Shown one piece after another: positions 34,285 through 41,576 of a DNA stretch of 64,000 nt (position 1 is the stretch's first letter; every line of letters starts with the position of its first letter). Both the position numbers and the translations under genes were made by a program. The notes under the pieces were generated by a model. That model made no database searches, was not told the origin of the DNA, and was given only the letters and a program-made list of their open reading frames with translations. The stretch comes from Bacteroidaceae bacterium (lineage in GTDB: Bacteria; Bacteroidota; Bacteroidia; Bacteroidales; Bacteroidaceae), in NCBI GenBank assembly GCA_017429525.1, contig JAFROT010000010.1:1-64000 (forward strand), in the 5' to 3' direction.

Positions 34285-36015
34285 ATGAGAAAATTACTAC
34301 TCCTGGGCTTGCTTGCCACTGCCATTACTGCTTCGGCAGAGAAGCGGAGCTTGAGTGAACTGCAACAGATGGCTGACAGCCACTTCGCACAGACGGCCGA
34401 CGTCAAAGGCATGACAGCCAAAGGCGCAGCGCTGACACCACACGCACAGCTGGCATACGAGGATGACGCGCTGGCTGCGTTCGACGACGCCGACCATGGC
34501 GCCTTCGTGCTGCTCTCCAAGAGCGACCGCACCGAGGCCGTCGTAGGTTACGCCGACAGAGCATTCCCAAAAGCGAACATGCCTACAGACCTGCAATGGT
34601 TCATAGCCACCGTAGGGCGAAATATTACCGAGGCTGAGAGGTGCGGCACAGACCTCACCACCACCAGACGCCGCGCTCAAGGGCGCACAGCTGTGGAGCC
34701 CTTCGTAACGACGCTCTGGCATCAGGCCGACCCCTTCAACATGCTCACGCCATACAACCACCCCGCAGGATGCGTCGCTGTGGCCATGGCACAATGCATA
34801 AACTATTGCCGATACCCCAGCAGCGTGAACTTCAGAGGCTACTGCTACGCCGGCGAGACTGCAACAAGCGGGCGCCTCAAGCTCGACTCCCTCGACATAA
34901 AAGGCATCTATTTCTACCCGTTCCTTGATATGTACGGACGCGCTAAAGAGAGCCAGAAAAAGAGCGTGGCCACACTCGTGCGCGACTGCGGATACGCCAC
35001 CTACATGCAATATGCCAAAGACGGCAGCGGCACTTATACGTACCAGGCTGGCATCGCCATGACGACGATCTTCGGCTACCCTGAGGAGAGCATTAAGTAT
35101 GCCGAGCGCTACTGCTTCGGAGGCTCGCAGGACGACTGGAACGACATCATCTACGACGAGATGGAACGGCGCTCGCCCATCATCTACGCCGCACAGGACT
35201 CCACAAGCGGAGGTCATGCCTTCGTATTCTGCGGACTCGATGCCGAAGGCCTTGTCTATGTCAACTGGGGCTGGGGCGGCGACGGCGACGGATTCTATGA
35301 CATCACGCTGCTCGACCCTCCGGGCATGAGCTTCAATTTCGGACATGACATGGTCTATGGCATTCGCTCCAAAGCACTTCCCACCGACAAGCGCCAGCCA
35401 CGAATCTACTCATACGACGGGATGCCCTACACCTTCAATTTCGCCAAGGAGACGGGCGACGACGGCAAAGAGCACGTGGCGCTGCACATTACGTTCAATG
35501 CTGGTATGTACAACCAGTCGCCTGTGACGATGGACGGGGAATTCGGACTCTTCGGCACAGACCTCACCACGGGCAAAGCCTGGCAGATTCGTGAGACCGA
35601 CGCCGACACATGGGCACCTGGCGTAGGCTATTTCCTGCGCGAACCCACAGCGCTCTACTACTACTACGTGGAGAACGACCTTATTCCCGGACATAAGTAC
35701 CGCATCAGCTTCGGCAGCCGCGATAAGATTGAAAACGAGTGGCACAGCATCATTTGTGCCGATGGCGAAGTGGGCTACGAGATTGACTACACCGGCGATG
35801 CCGAGACGACGACGGTGTCTGAACGCATGCAGCCACTCTACGACGGCATAGGCTCTATCAGCACTGAAGACAAAGCCACCACCACCCGCGTCTTCGACAC
35901 CACCGGAAGACTCATCTACTCCTGCCCCACCCCACAGTTCAACTTATGGGACGTTCCCGCTCATGGCATCTTGGTCATAAAAGAAGGCGACAGCGTGCGC
36001 AAAGTGATACACTGA
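34285..36015 (+). CDS. Secreted C10-family cysteine peptidase (streptopain/interpain-like)
   Basis: Papain-fold endopeptidase with a prodomain, 576 residues. Signal peptide 1-18 (LLLLGLLATAITASA); inhibitory prodomain about 20-135; catalytic domain from about 136. Catalytic Cys163 in PAGCVAVAMAQ and His311 in GGHAFVFCG, with NWGWGG (from N327) completing the site as in streptopain and interpain A. After the catalytic domain comes a beta-rich region to about 520 and a C-terminal end RVFDTTGRLIYSCPT of the secretion-tail type. HAFV is followed by F-C-G where interpain-type enzymes usually have D-G; the effect is unknown. Cys/His are intact, so probably active. Placed right behind the SusCD operon. 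Confidence 0.92.
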   Translation: MRKLLLLGLLATAITASAEKRSLSELQQMADSHFAQTADVKGMTAKGAALTPHAQLAYEDDALAAFDDADHGAFVLLSKSDRTEAVVGYADRAFPKANMPTDLQWFIATVGRNITEAERCGTDLTTTRRRAQGRTAVEPFVTTLWHQADPFNMLTPYNHPAGCVAVAMAQCINYCRYPSSVNFRGYCYAGETATSGRLKLDSLDIKGIYFYPFLDMYGRAKESQKKSVATLVRDCGYATYMQYAKDGSGTYTYQAGIAMTTIFGYPEESIKYAERYCFGGSQDDWNDIIYDEMERRSPIIYAAQDSTSGGHAFVFCGLDAEGLVYVNWGWGGDGDGFYDITLLDPPGMSFNFGHDMVYGIRSKALPTDKRQPRIYSYDGMPYTFNFAKETGDDGKEHVALHITFNAGMYNQSPVTMDGEFGLFGTDLTTGKAWQIRETDADTWAPGVGYFLREPTALYYYYVENDLIPGHKYRISFGSRDKIENEWHSIICADGEVGYEIDYTGDAETTTVSERMQPLYDGIGSISTEDKATTTRVFDTTGRLIYSCPTPQFNLWDVPAHGILVIKEGDSVRKVIH

Positions 36016-36040
36016 CAATACAAATACAGCACTTAACAAA

Positions 36041-36081
36041 AAGAATGACGGAAAGGTTTTATCCTTTTCGTCATTCTTTAT
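36041..36081 (+). terminator. Intrinsic terminator of the C10 peptidase gene
   Basis: AAGAATGACGGAAAGG, loop TTTTAT, CCTTTTCGTCATTCTT: 16 pairs including one G-T, then TTATT. Confidence 0.8.
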
Positions 36082-36098
36082 TCATTATTCATTATTCG

Positions 36099-36274
36099 TC
36101 ATTCAAACATTCGCATCACCTTACGCGAATGGTCGTATCGCTTTTCACATATAGACGTAAAGCCAAGAACGACTACTCGTAAAGACCTTAATATACAGAA
36201 GTAAAGCTCTGAACATATAGACGCAAAGCTCCTCACATCTATATGCATTCGTTGTTCGGTCGCGACCGAATAAC
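36099..36274. repeat. 22-bp-period intergenic array C
   Basis: Eight contiguous units starting at 36099, 36121, 36143, 36165, 36187, 36209, 36231 and 36253, with no phase slip. Cores (unit positions 4-17): TTCAAACATTCGCA, CGCGAATGGTCGTA, CACATATAGACGTA, AACGACTACTCGTA, AATATACAGAAGTA, AACATATAGACGCA, CACATCTATATGCA, TCGGTCGCGACCGA. The linker after the core is most often AAGC(C/T). Lies between the converging C10 peptidase and sigma-factor genes in the gene-free stretch 36016-36669. Confidence 0.88.
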
Positions 36275-36275
36275 G
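36250..36275. repeat. Palindrome at the right edge of array C
   Basis: 26 bp with 12 of 13 pairs complementary, sharing TTCGGTCGCGACCGAATAAC exactly with the palindrome at 26430-26453. Confidence 0.9.
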
Positions 36276-36440
36276 AAGTTCTCTATATCAATTCACCATT
36301 TCCTACAGTCAACTTGCCCTGCACGACCAGAGCATTCTCCACGGTCGGCCCGTCGACCGACCTCCGTCCTCTTCCCACGACTTTTTCGATTCCTATACGC
36401 CCTTACGCGCGCACGCGCACGTAAAAATTTTTGCGAGCAC

Positions 36441-36542
36441 CTACACTTTAGCACTCTTTTATGCACATTAGCTTGATTAGCAATGGAATAATCACATCAA
36501 AAACGGTGTAGTTAGGGTGTAGTTTATAGTGCTAAAGTGTAG
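36441..36542. repeat. 14-bp inverted repeat with GTGTAGTT direct repeats
   Basis: CTACACTTTAGCAC at 36441-36454 and its exact complement GTGCTAAAGTGTAG at 36529-36542 are 74 bp apart. GTGTAGTT is present at 36506, 36517 and 36537. Just upstream, 36405-36435, is CG-alternating DNA ending in the palindromic AAAAATTTTT. No coding sequence recognised between here and 36669. Confidence 0.75.
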
Positions 36543-36669
36543 TTTGAGCCTTGAATACGACAAAAATATCATCAAAAACAGGCAAATCTCTTCAAATGTC
36601 GTTCAAAAATCTCTTACTGATTCTATACAACGCGAATTCGTCGTTCACCAATCGAGCATCAGTCATTCC

Positions 36670-37263
36670 TTATGCATCCAAGAGCGTCAGGTCTTTGCCT
36701 ACCGCCATCTTGCGAAGATTGATAACGGCATAACGCATGCGCCCAAGGGCTGTATTAATGCTGCAGTTAGTCGCTTCAGCTATCTCCTTGAACGGACGGT
36801 CATCATAGATGCGCATCTTCACGACTTCCTGTTGCGACTCAGGCAGGAGATCAATCATTCGTTCGAGGTCAGAGATGGTTTGGTTGTTATGCATCTCATG
36901 CTCGATGCTATCTTCTGAAAGCGAAATGGAGTTCATCAGTCGATGGCGCTCTGTCTCGTCGGCAACGTCTATATAAGGACGATTATGGCGCACAGTGTCG
37001 ATAATCTGATTGCGAGCTATACGCATAATCCAAGCCTGAAACTTCCCGTTCTCCGTATAACGATGGGCACGAATGTAAGAGATGACCTTGAAGAAAGTCT
37101 CTTGGAAGATATCATTAGCCATGTCCTCGTCGTGGACGAGGGCCAAGATATAGGAAAATAATGTGTGCTGGTGCCGCTCGAGCAGAACGTCGAACGCCGC
37201 ATCATTGCCATTTTCGTAGAGTTGGATGAGTTGCTCATCAGTCTCCGTTTGCAGGTTGTGCAT
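36670..37263 (-). CDS. ECF-type RNA polymerase sigma factor
   Basis: 197-residue sigma-70 family factor with regions 2 and 4 only. Region 2: AFDVLLERHQHTLFSYILALVHDEDMANDIFQETFFKV and FQAWIMRIARNQIIDTVR; region 4: LERMIDLLPESQQEVVKMRIYDDRPFKEIAEATNCSINTALGRMRYAVINLRK. No anti-sigma gene follows, so it may be a stand-alone ECF. The long linker between regions (YIDVADETERHRLMNSISLSEDSIEHEMH) is as in the Bacteroidota RpoE-like group. It faces the SusCD-peptidase genes convergently; a regulatory link is possible but not shown. Confidence 0.92.
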   Translation of the reverse strand: MHNLQTETDEQLIQLYENGNDAAFDVLLERHQHTLFSYILALVHDEDMANDIFQETFFKVISYIRAHRYTENGKFQAWIMRIARNQIIDTVRHNRPYIDVADETERHRLMNSISLSEDSIEHEMHNNQTISDLERMIDLLPESQQEVVKMRIYDDRPFKEIAEATNCSINTALGRMRYAVINLRKMAVGKDLTLLDA

Positions 37264-37402
37264 TACTATCTAATAGAATGGTTTAGGAGTAATGTTCAGT
37301 CGATAGGCAATGATTTTTTAGAATGAATAAAGAGTTTTGAATAATGAGTCAATAGGGCGTAAAGCAGACTTCAAACATGCGTTTTTTGCCGCTTATCGGG
37401 GA

Positions 37403-37433
37403 CAAAGTAAAGGCTTTTTTACGAAACAGCCAA
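37403..37433 (-). promoter_or_regulatory. Promoter of the ECF sigma gene
   Basis: TTACTTTG (37410-37403; one mismatch to TAnnTTTG) with TTTG/TTG (37433-37431) 20 nt upstream on the minus strand. The -33 element lies in the AGCCAAA/TTTGGCT hairpin (37428-37444) just after the fmt stop codon, which may end the fmt transcript. Confidence 0.5.
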
Positions 37434-37449
37434 ACTTTTTGGCTCTTTT

Positions 37450-38481
37450 TTACTTCTCGACGAGGGTAGCCCCCTCCAAATGGGCTCCTCGAAGGAAGTC
37501 GGAGGCTGACATACGGCGCTTTCCGGCGAGTTGGATATCGGTGAGACGGAGGTTGCCGTCAGGAAGTGAGACGGCTAATGCAGAATGAACAATGGACAAT
37601 GGATAATGAAGTTGTTCTTGAGCATCTAATTGTTCGTTGTCCTTTGTTAATTGTCCATTCTTAAAGTCTTTCTCCGCGAAAAAGACTTTAAGCTGCGTCT
37701 CCTTGCCATCTGCTGTGCGCAGCGTTGTCCACGCGCCAGGATAGGGCGAGAGCCCGCGAATGAAGTCGTAGGCTGACTTGACCGTATGTTGGCTCCATCG
37801 TATCTGAGTGTTCTCCTTGAAGAGTTTAGGGGCAGAACGCAAGGACCCACTTCCGGCCCCTCCATTATCCATTGTCCCTTGTCCATTGTCCACTAATTCC
37901 TTCTGATCGATGGTCTCGATGGTGCCAGCAGCAATATCATTCACCGTCTTGAGCACAAGGTCAGCGCCGAGAACCATCAGGCGGTCGTAGACATCACCTA
38001 CGGTATCGGTGTCGGCAATAGGCGAAGACACACGATGGATGATGCGTCCCGTGTCGATGTCGTGATCGAGGAAGAAGGTGGTGACACCTGTCTCGGTCTC
38101 GCCATTGATAACGGCCCAGTTGATGGGCGCAGCACCGCGATACTGTGGCAGCAAAGCGGCATGAAGGTTAAAGGTTCCCATGGGAGGCATTGCCCATACG
38201 ACCTCCGGCAGCATACGGAAAGCAACGACGATCTGCAGGTCGGCCCGATAGCTGCGCAGCTGCTCGAGGAAAGCCTCGTCCTTCAGGCGTTCGGGCTGCA
38301 AGACAGGTATCCCCTGCTCCACCGCATACTGCTTGACAGGCGATGCCTGCAACGTATCGTGATGACGTCCCACTGGCTTATCGGGCATCGTGACGACAGC
38401 CACCACGTTATAACTGTTTTCTACCAAAGCGCGAAGGGAAGCGACTGCGAAGTCGGGGGTGCCCATGAAGACGATTCTCAT
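37450..38481 (-). CDS. fmt: Methionyl-tRNA formyltransferase
   Basis: Formylates initiator Met-tRNA. 343 residues: N-terminal Rossmann domain MRIVFMGTPDFAVASL, catalytic N105/H107 in FNLHAALLPQYRGAAPINWA and D141 in FFLDHDID; C-terminal OB-like domain starting about 210. Two low-complexity inserts keep the frame: VDNGQGTMDNGGAGSGS at about 203-219 and NGQLTKDNEQLDAQEQLHYPL at about 282-302; the DNA under them is runs of CCATTGTC / GGACAATGG. They make it about 25 residues longer than usual. Downstream of the four-helix-bundle gene. Confidence 0.95.
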   Translation of the reverse strand: MRIVFMGTPDFAVASLRALVENSYNVVAVVTMPDKPVGRHHDTLQASPVKQYAVEQGIPVLQPERLKDEAFLEQLRSYRADLQIVVAFRMLPEVVWAMPPMGTFNLHAALLPQYRGAAPINWAVINGETETGVTTFFLDHDIDTGRIIHRVSSPIADTDTVGDVYDRLMVLGADLVLKTVNDIAAGTIETIDQKELVDNGQGTMDNGGAGSGSLRSAPKLFKENTQIRWSQHTVKSAYDFIRGLSPYPGAWTTLRTADGKETQLKVFFAEKDFKNGQLTKDNEQLDAQEQLHYPLSIVHSALAVSLPDGNLRLTDIQLAGKRRMSASDFLRGAHLEGATLVEK

Positions 38482-38540
38482 TTTTTTAAATATAAAATAT
38501 TGAATATAAAATATAAAAAAACAGATACAAAAAGAAGAGG

Positions 38541-38897
38541 TTATAAGCTATTTTTGGAGCTCTTGATGGTGGCTGCTAAAAGCCGCAAGAGTTCATCACA
38601 ATCATTTTTCAAAGATTGATAGAGTTCTTCACTGATGTAGTCGGAGTGAAAGAGCAGATAAAGCCAATAGCTTGTTTCACCAGCCTCTTTCTGAGCGACT
38701 TGCAGTTTATTGACAAAGTCAGCTTTGCTCTGTGCATAGATGCTTTCATGTACGTTTGCACCTATACTTGTACCAGAACGATATATTTGTTTCGAAATCA
38801 TGTATTCGCGTCTTTTTGATGTCAAGTACTGATGACACTTAACAATACGGACTCCGAAATTCTTTGACTTCTCCGCTAATAAGTTATTACTTATCAT
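38541..38897 (-). CDS. Four-helix-bundle protein (23S rRNA intervening-sequence protein family)
   Basis: 118-residue protein with the family pattern FGVRIVKCHQYLTSKRREYMISKQIYRSGTSIGANVHES, then AQSKADFVNKLQVAQKEAGETSYWLYLL. The family is common in Bacteroidota, was first found in insertions within 23S rRNA genes and has no defined biochemical role. The usual start AxxFxxRIVxLYKYL is matched from residue 13, so the ATG at 38897 gives a plausible full length. It separates clcA from fmt and lies in an AT-rich segment with inverted ends, suggesting insertion. Confidence 0.9.
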   Translation of the reverse strand: MISNNLLAEKSKNFGVRIVKCHQYLTSKRREYMISKQIYRSGTSIGANVHESIYAQSKADFVNKLQVAQKEAGETSYWLYLLFHSDYISEELYQSLKNDCDELLRLLAATIKSSKNSL

Positions 38898-38942
38898 TTA
38901 TGGACATTTTATATTTGGCAATTATATAGCAGTTAAATGACA

Positions 38943-39056
38943 CTACGCTCGTTCCCGCAGTTCTTCAAGCGTGAAGCGTCCCTTCAGACCGAGCGACTGA
39001 ACAAAGACGGTTTCACCGTCCAATCCAGAGCTACCGAAAATTAATACTTCAAGCAT
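38943..39056 (-). CDS. 37-residue ORF containing a dispersed element
   Basis: ATG at 39056, TAG at 38945-38943; product MLEVLIFGSSGLDGETVFVQ then SLGLKGRFTLEELRERA. The second half corresponds to a repeat whose relative is inside the GH2 gene (LGSSGRFTLEE). It may be a remnant or a chance frame. Confidence 0.25.
   Translation of the reverse strand: MLEVLIFGSSGLDGETVFVQSLGLKGRFTLEELRERA
38962..38995. repeat. GRFTLEE-type dispersed element, intergenic copy
   Basis: TTCTTCAAGCGTGAAGCGTC, then CCTTCAGACCGAGCGA. A copy at 44567-44601 inside the GH2 gene shares the first 22 bases and CCGAGCG at the same distance. Confidence 0.65.
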
Positions 39057-39153
39057 TATGTGCCAATTCCTATATTACCGCCTTATATTTTATAGTTTAT
39101 ATTTTTTATATTTTATATTTAGTCTTATAGCGGGAGGGGCAGGGGGGAGGGTC

Positions 39154-40974
39154 TTATTCTTCACTCAAATCATGCACCATCGTCCGATATAGTGCGGTGA
39201 CGTGACTGCGTCGGATGAAACCGACGAAGAGACCATCGGAATCCACGACTGGGAGCGTCCACGCCTTGGTGCGGTCGAAGGTTTGCATGACCAGATCCAT
39301 CGCGTCATTGGTTGTCAGGCGGGCAGCACAATGCGACATCAAGTCGCTAACGTGCAGTTGGTGGTAGAGTTCAGTGCGAAACATAACATGCCGGACTCGG
39401 TCAAGGATGAGCACAGCTAATAGTTTGCCTGCATCATCAACGACGGGAAACACATCACGCTCCGACGAGGATATCTGACGAACGATCTCGCCCAGGTCAT
39501 CACCTGGGTGAAGATGCTCTTCGTAGCGTTCGATGACTGAGTCCATCGACATCAGGGTGAGGATGGCATGATCCTTGTTGTGAGTGACAAGCTCACCCTT
39601 GCGCGCGAGACGCATCGTGTAGATGCTATGAGGTTCGAAGATGATGATGGTCAGATAGGCGGTAACGGCCACGACCATAAGGGGTAGGAACAGGCCGTAA
39701 CCGCCTGTCAGTTCAGCAATAAGGAAGATGCCCGTCAGCGGTGCATGCATGACGCCACTCATTAAGCCTGCCATGCCCAGAAGCGAGAAGTTGTTCTCGG
39801 GCACTGGATTGAAGATGGCCCAATCACCCACCGACAATTGACCATTGTCCATACCGAACAGCAGATTCCACAGCGAGGCAAAGAGGAAACCAGATACGCA
39901 ACCGAGGAACAGGCTCGGTGCGAACGTACCGCCACAGCCGCCACCGCTGTTGGTGGCCGTAGTAGCAAAGACTTTGAAGATAATGATGCCCGCCAGATAG
40001 AGCAGCAACAGATGAGGAGTCACGTAGAAGAACGACCCTTCAAGGACCTGATTCCAATCGGCTTGGCCTTGTCCGTTGAGCAGGATGCGAATCATGTCAT
40101 AGCCCTCTCCATAGAGCGACGGGAACAGGAAGATGAGCACACTCAAGATGGGAGCTGCCACGAGCAAGCGTTTCCACGGCGACCCCAATCGGCGGAACTG
40201 GTCCTCAAGCCAATTCATCACACGCGTGAAATACAAGGAAATGAAGCCGCAGAAGATGCCCAAGAGCATATAGGCTGGGAAGCGCTCGATTGCAAAAGCT
40301 TCTGTCAGATGGAACTCGAAGAGATTGTCGGTCCCCGAGATGGCAAAGGTCACAGCAGCAGCCGTCACACAAGACACAAGCAAAGGCAGCAGACTGCCCA
40401 GCGTGAAATCAAACATCAGCACCTCCAACGTGAACACCAATCCCGCTATCGGAGCCTTGAAGATACCGCTGACAGCGCCCGCAGCACCACATCCTACGAG
40501 CAGCATCACCTTCTTGGCATCAAGATGAAACAGCCTGCCAAGGTTGGAGCCGATGGCAGAACCCGTCAGCACAATAGGAGCCTCAGCGCCCACTGATCCA
40601 CCAAAGCCAATCGTAATGCTGGAGGCGATCACTGACGACCACGTATTATGAGCCTTGATGAAACTCTTCTTACGGGCGATGGCATAGAGGATCTTTGTGA
40701 TGCCATGACCGATGTCGTCGCGCACGACATAGCGGACGAACAAGCCCGTCAGGAATATTCCTATGATAGGATAGACCAAATAGAGCCAGTTGGCACCCGT
40801 GATGGAGAAATGATGGGTCAGCAGGTACTCAATCTGATGAATGAGCCATTTCAGCAACAGCCCCGCCAAAGCCGTGAGGACACCAACCACCAGGGCAAGC
40901 AAGAGCATGAACTGCCGGTCTGTGATGTGGCGGCTGCGCCAGAGGAGAATGTTATCGAAGAAAGTTTTTATCAT
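39154..40974 (-). CDS. clcA: ClC-family chloride channel/antiporter with CBS domains
   Basis: 606 residues, about ten helices followed by two CBS domains (about 445-600: VMSMDSVIERYEEHLHPGDDL, LMSHCAARLTTNDAMDLVMQTF). ClC signatures: GGSVGAEAPIVLTGSAIGS with the gating Glu; an internal Glu in FTLEVLMFDF at the position of the proton glutamate, suggesting an antiporter; and GGGCGGTFAPSLFLG. A short MDNGQLSVGDW stretch near 380 is encoded by the CCATTGTC-type low-complexity DNA also seen in fmt. Its ATG overlaps the sua5 stop (ATGA). A GC-rich repeat (39126-39152) follows its stop codon. Confidence 0.94.
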   Translation of the reverse strand: MIKTFFDNILLWRSRHITDRQFMLLLALVVGVLTALAGLLLKWLIHQIEYLLTHHFSITGANWLYLVYPIIGIFLTGLFVRYVVRDDIGHGITKILYAIARKKSFIKAHNTWSSVIASSITIGFGGSVGAEAPIVLTGSAIGSNLGRLFHLDAKKVMLLVGCGAAGAVSGIFKAPIAGLVFTLEVLMFDFTLGSLLPLLVSCVTAAAVTFAISGTDNLFEFHLTEAFAIERFPAYMLLGIFCGFISLYFTRVMNWLEDQFRRLGSPWKRLLVAAPILSVLIFLFPSLYGEGYDMIRILLNGQGQADWNQVLEGSFFYVTPHLLLLYLAGIIIFKVFATTATNSGGGCGGTFAPSLFLGCVSGFLFASLWNLLFGMDNGQLSVGDWAIFNPVPENNFSLLGMAGLMSGVMHAPLTGIFLIAELTGGYGLFLPLMVVAVTAYLTIIIFEPHSIYTMRLARKGELVTHNKDHAILTLMSMDSVIERYEEHLHPGDDLGEIVRQISSSERDVFPVVDDAGKLLAVLILDRVRHVMFRTELYHQLHVSDLMSHCAARLTTNDAMDLVMQTFDRTKAWTLPVVDSDGLFVGFIRRSHVTALYRTMVHDLSEE

Positions 40975-41564
40975 TTGCGGATGATGGTCACTTCGCCAGA
41001 CGGAGTGAGTTTAATAATGGAGGAGGGTTCGTGACGAGAGGTGTCGCGCTGGCGAGAGAGGCAAACATAGTCAACAGCTGAGAGAATGACTGGATCGATG
41101 TCGTCGAAGGTCTCGGGCGAAGGTTGACCGCTGATGTTGGCCGAGGTGCTGACGAGAGCTTTCTGGAAACGGTAGCAGAGCTGTTGCGAGAAGACTTCGG
41201 AGGTGACGCGCAGACCTACGCTACCATCTTCGGCTAAGAGGTTGGGCGCGAGCCCCGTGGCCCCATTGAGGATGATGGTAGTAGGACGAGTGGCCAAGTC
41301 GATAATGTCCCACGCGACATCGGGGACGCTGCGGACATAGCGCTGCAAACGACCCGGGCTATCAACAAGGCAGATGAGCGCCTTGCTGTCCTCACGCTGC
41401 TTGATCTCGAATACTTTCTTGACAGCCTCCGGGTTCGTGGCATCACAACCAATGCCCCAGATTGTATCGGTGGGATAAAGGATCGTACCGCCCTGACGGA
41501 GGACGTCTATGGCATTGCGGATGTCGTCGTCACGCAGTTCCTTGCTATTCGGCTTTCTTATCAT
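40971..41564 (-). CDS. L-threonylcarbamoyladenylate synthase (Sua5/YciO/YrdC)
   Basis: Makes threonylcarbamoyl-AMP for t6A37 of tRNA. 197 residues, YrdC fold only (no Sua5 C-terminal domain): LRQGGTILYPTDTIWGIGCDATN, KQREDSKALICLVDS, RPTTIILNGATGLAP and STSANISGQPSP. With mtaB it accounts for two steps of the same tRNA modification. 12 bp after the GH2 gene; stop overlaps clcA. Confidence 0.92.
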   Translation of the reverse strand: MIRKPNSKELRDDDIRNAIDVLRQGGTILYPTDTIWGIGCDATNPEAVKKVFEIKQREDSKALICLVDSPGRLQRYVRSVPDVAWDIIDLATRPTTIILNGATGLAPNLLAEDGSVGLRVTSEVFSQQLCYRFQKALVSTSANISGQPSPETFDDIDPVILSAVDYVCLSRQRDTSRHEPSSIIKLTPSGEVTIIRK

Positions 41565-41576
41565 TTTGTGAAAGGG

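Larger units (their letters stand above)
38488..39120. repeat. AT-rich 13-bp inverted repeats bracketing the four-helix-bundle gene
   Basis: AAATATAAAATAT (38488-38500) and its exact complement ATATTTTATATTT (39108-39120) lie in longer AT-rich stretches (38482-38521 and 39083-39121). They sit directly upstream of fmt and 33 bp beyond the clcA stop codon, enclosing a 633-bp segment that contains the four-helix-bundle gene. Confidence 0.6.

Noticed and set aside
36529-36918. 129-residue plus-strand frame at the sigma-factor locus
   Set aside because: Most of it is antisense to the ECF sigma gene, whose regions 2 and 4 are unmistakable.
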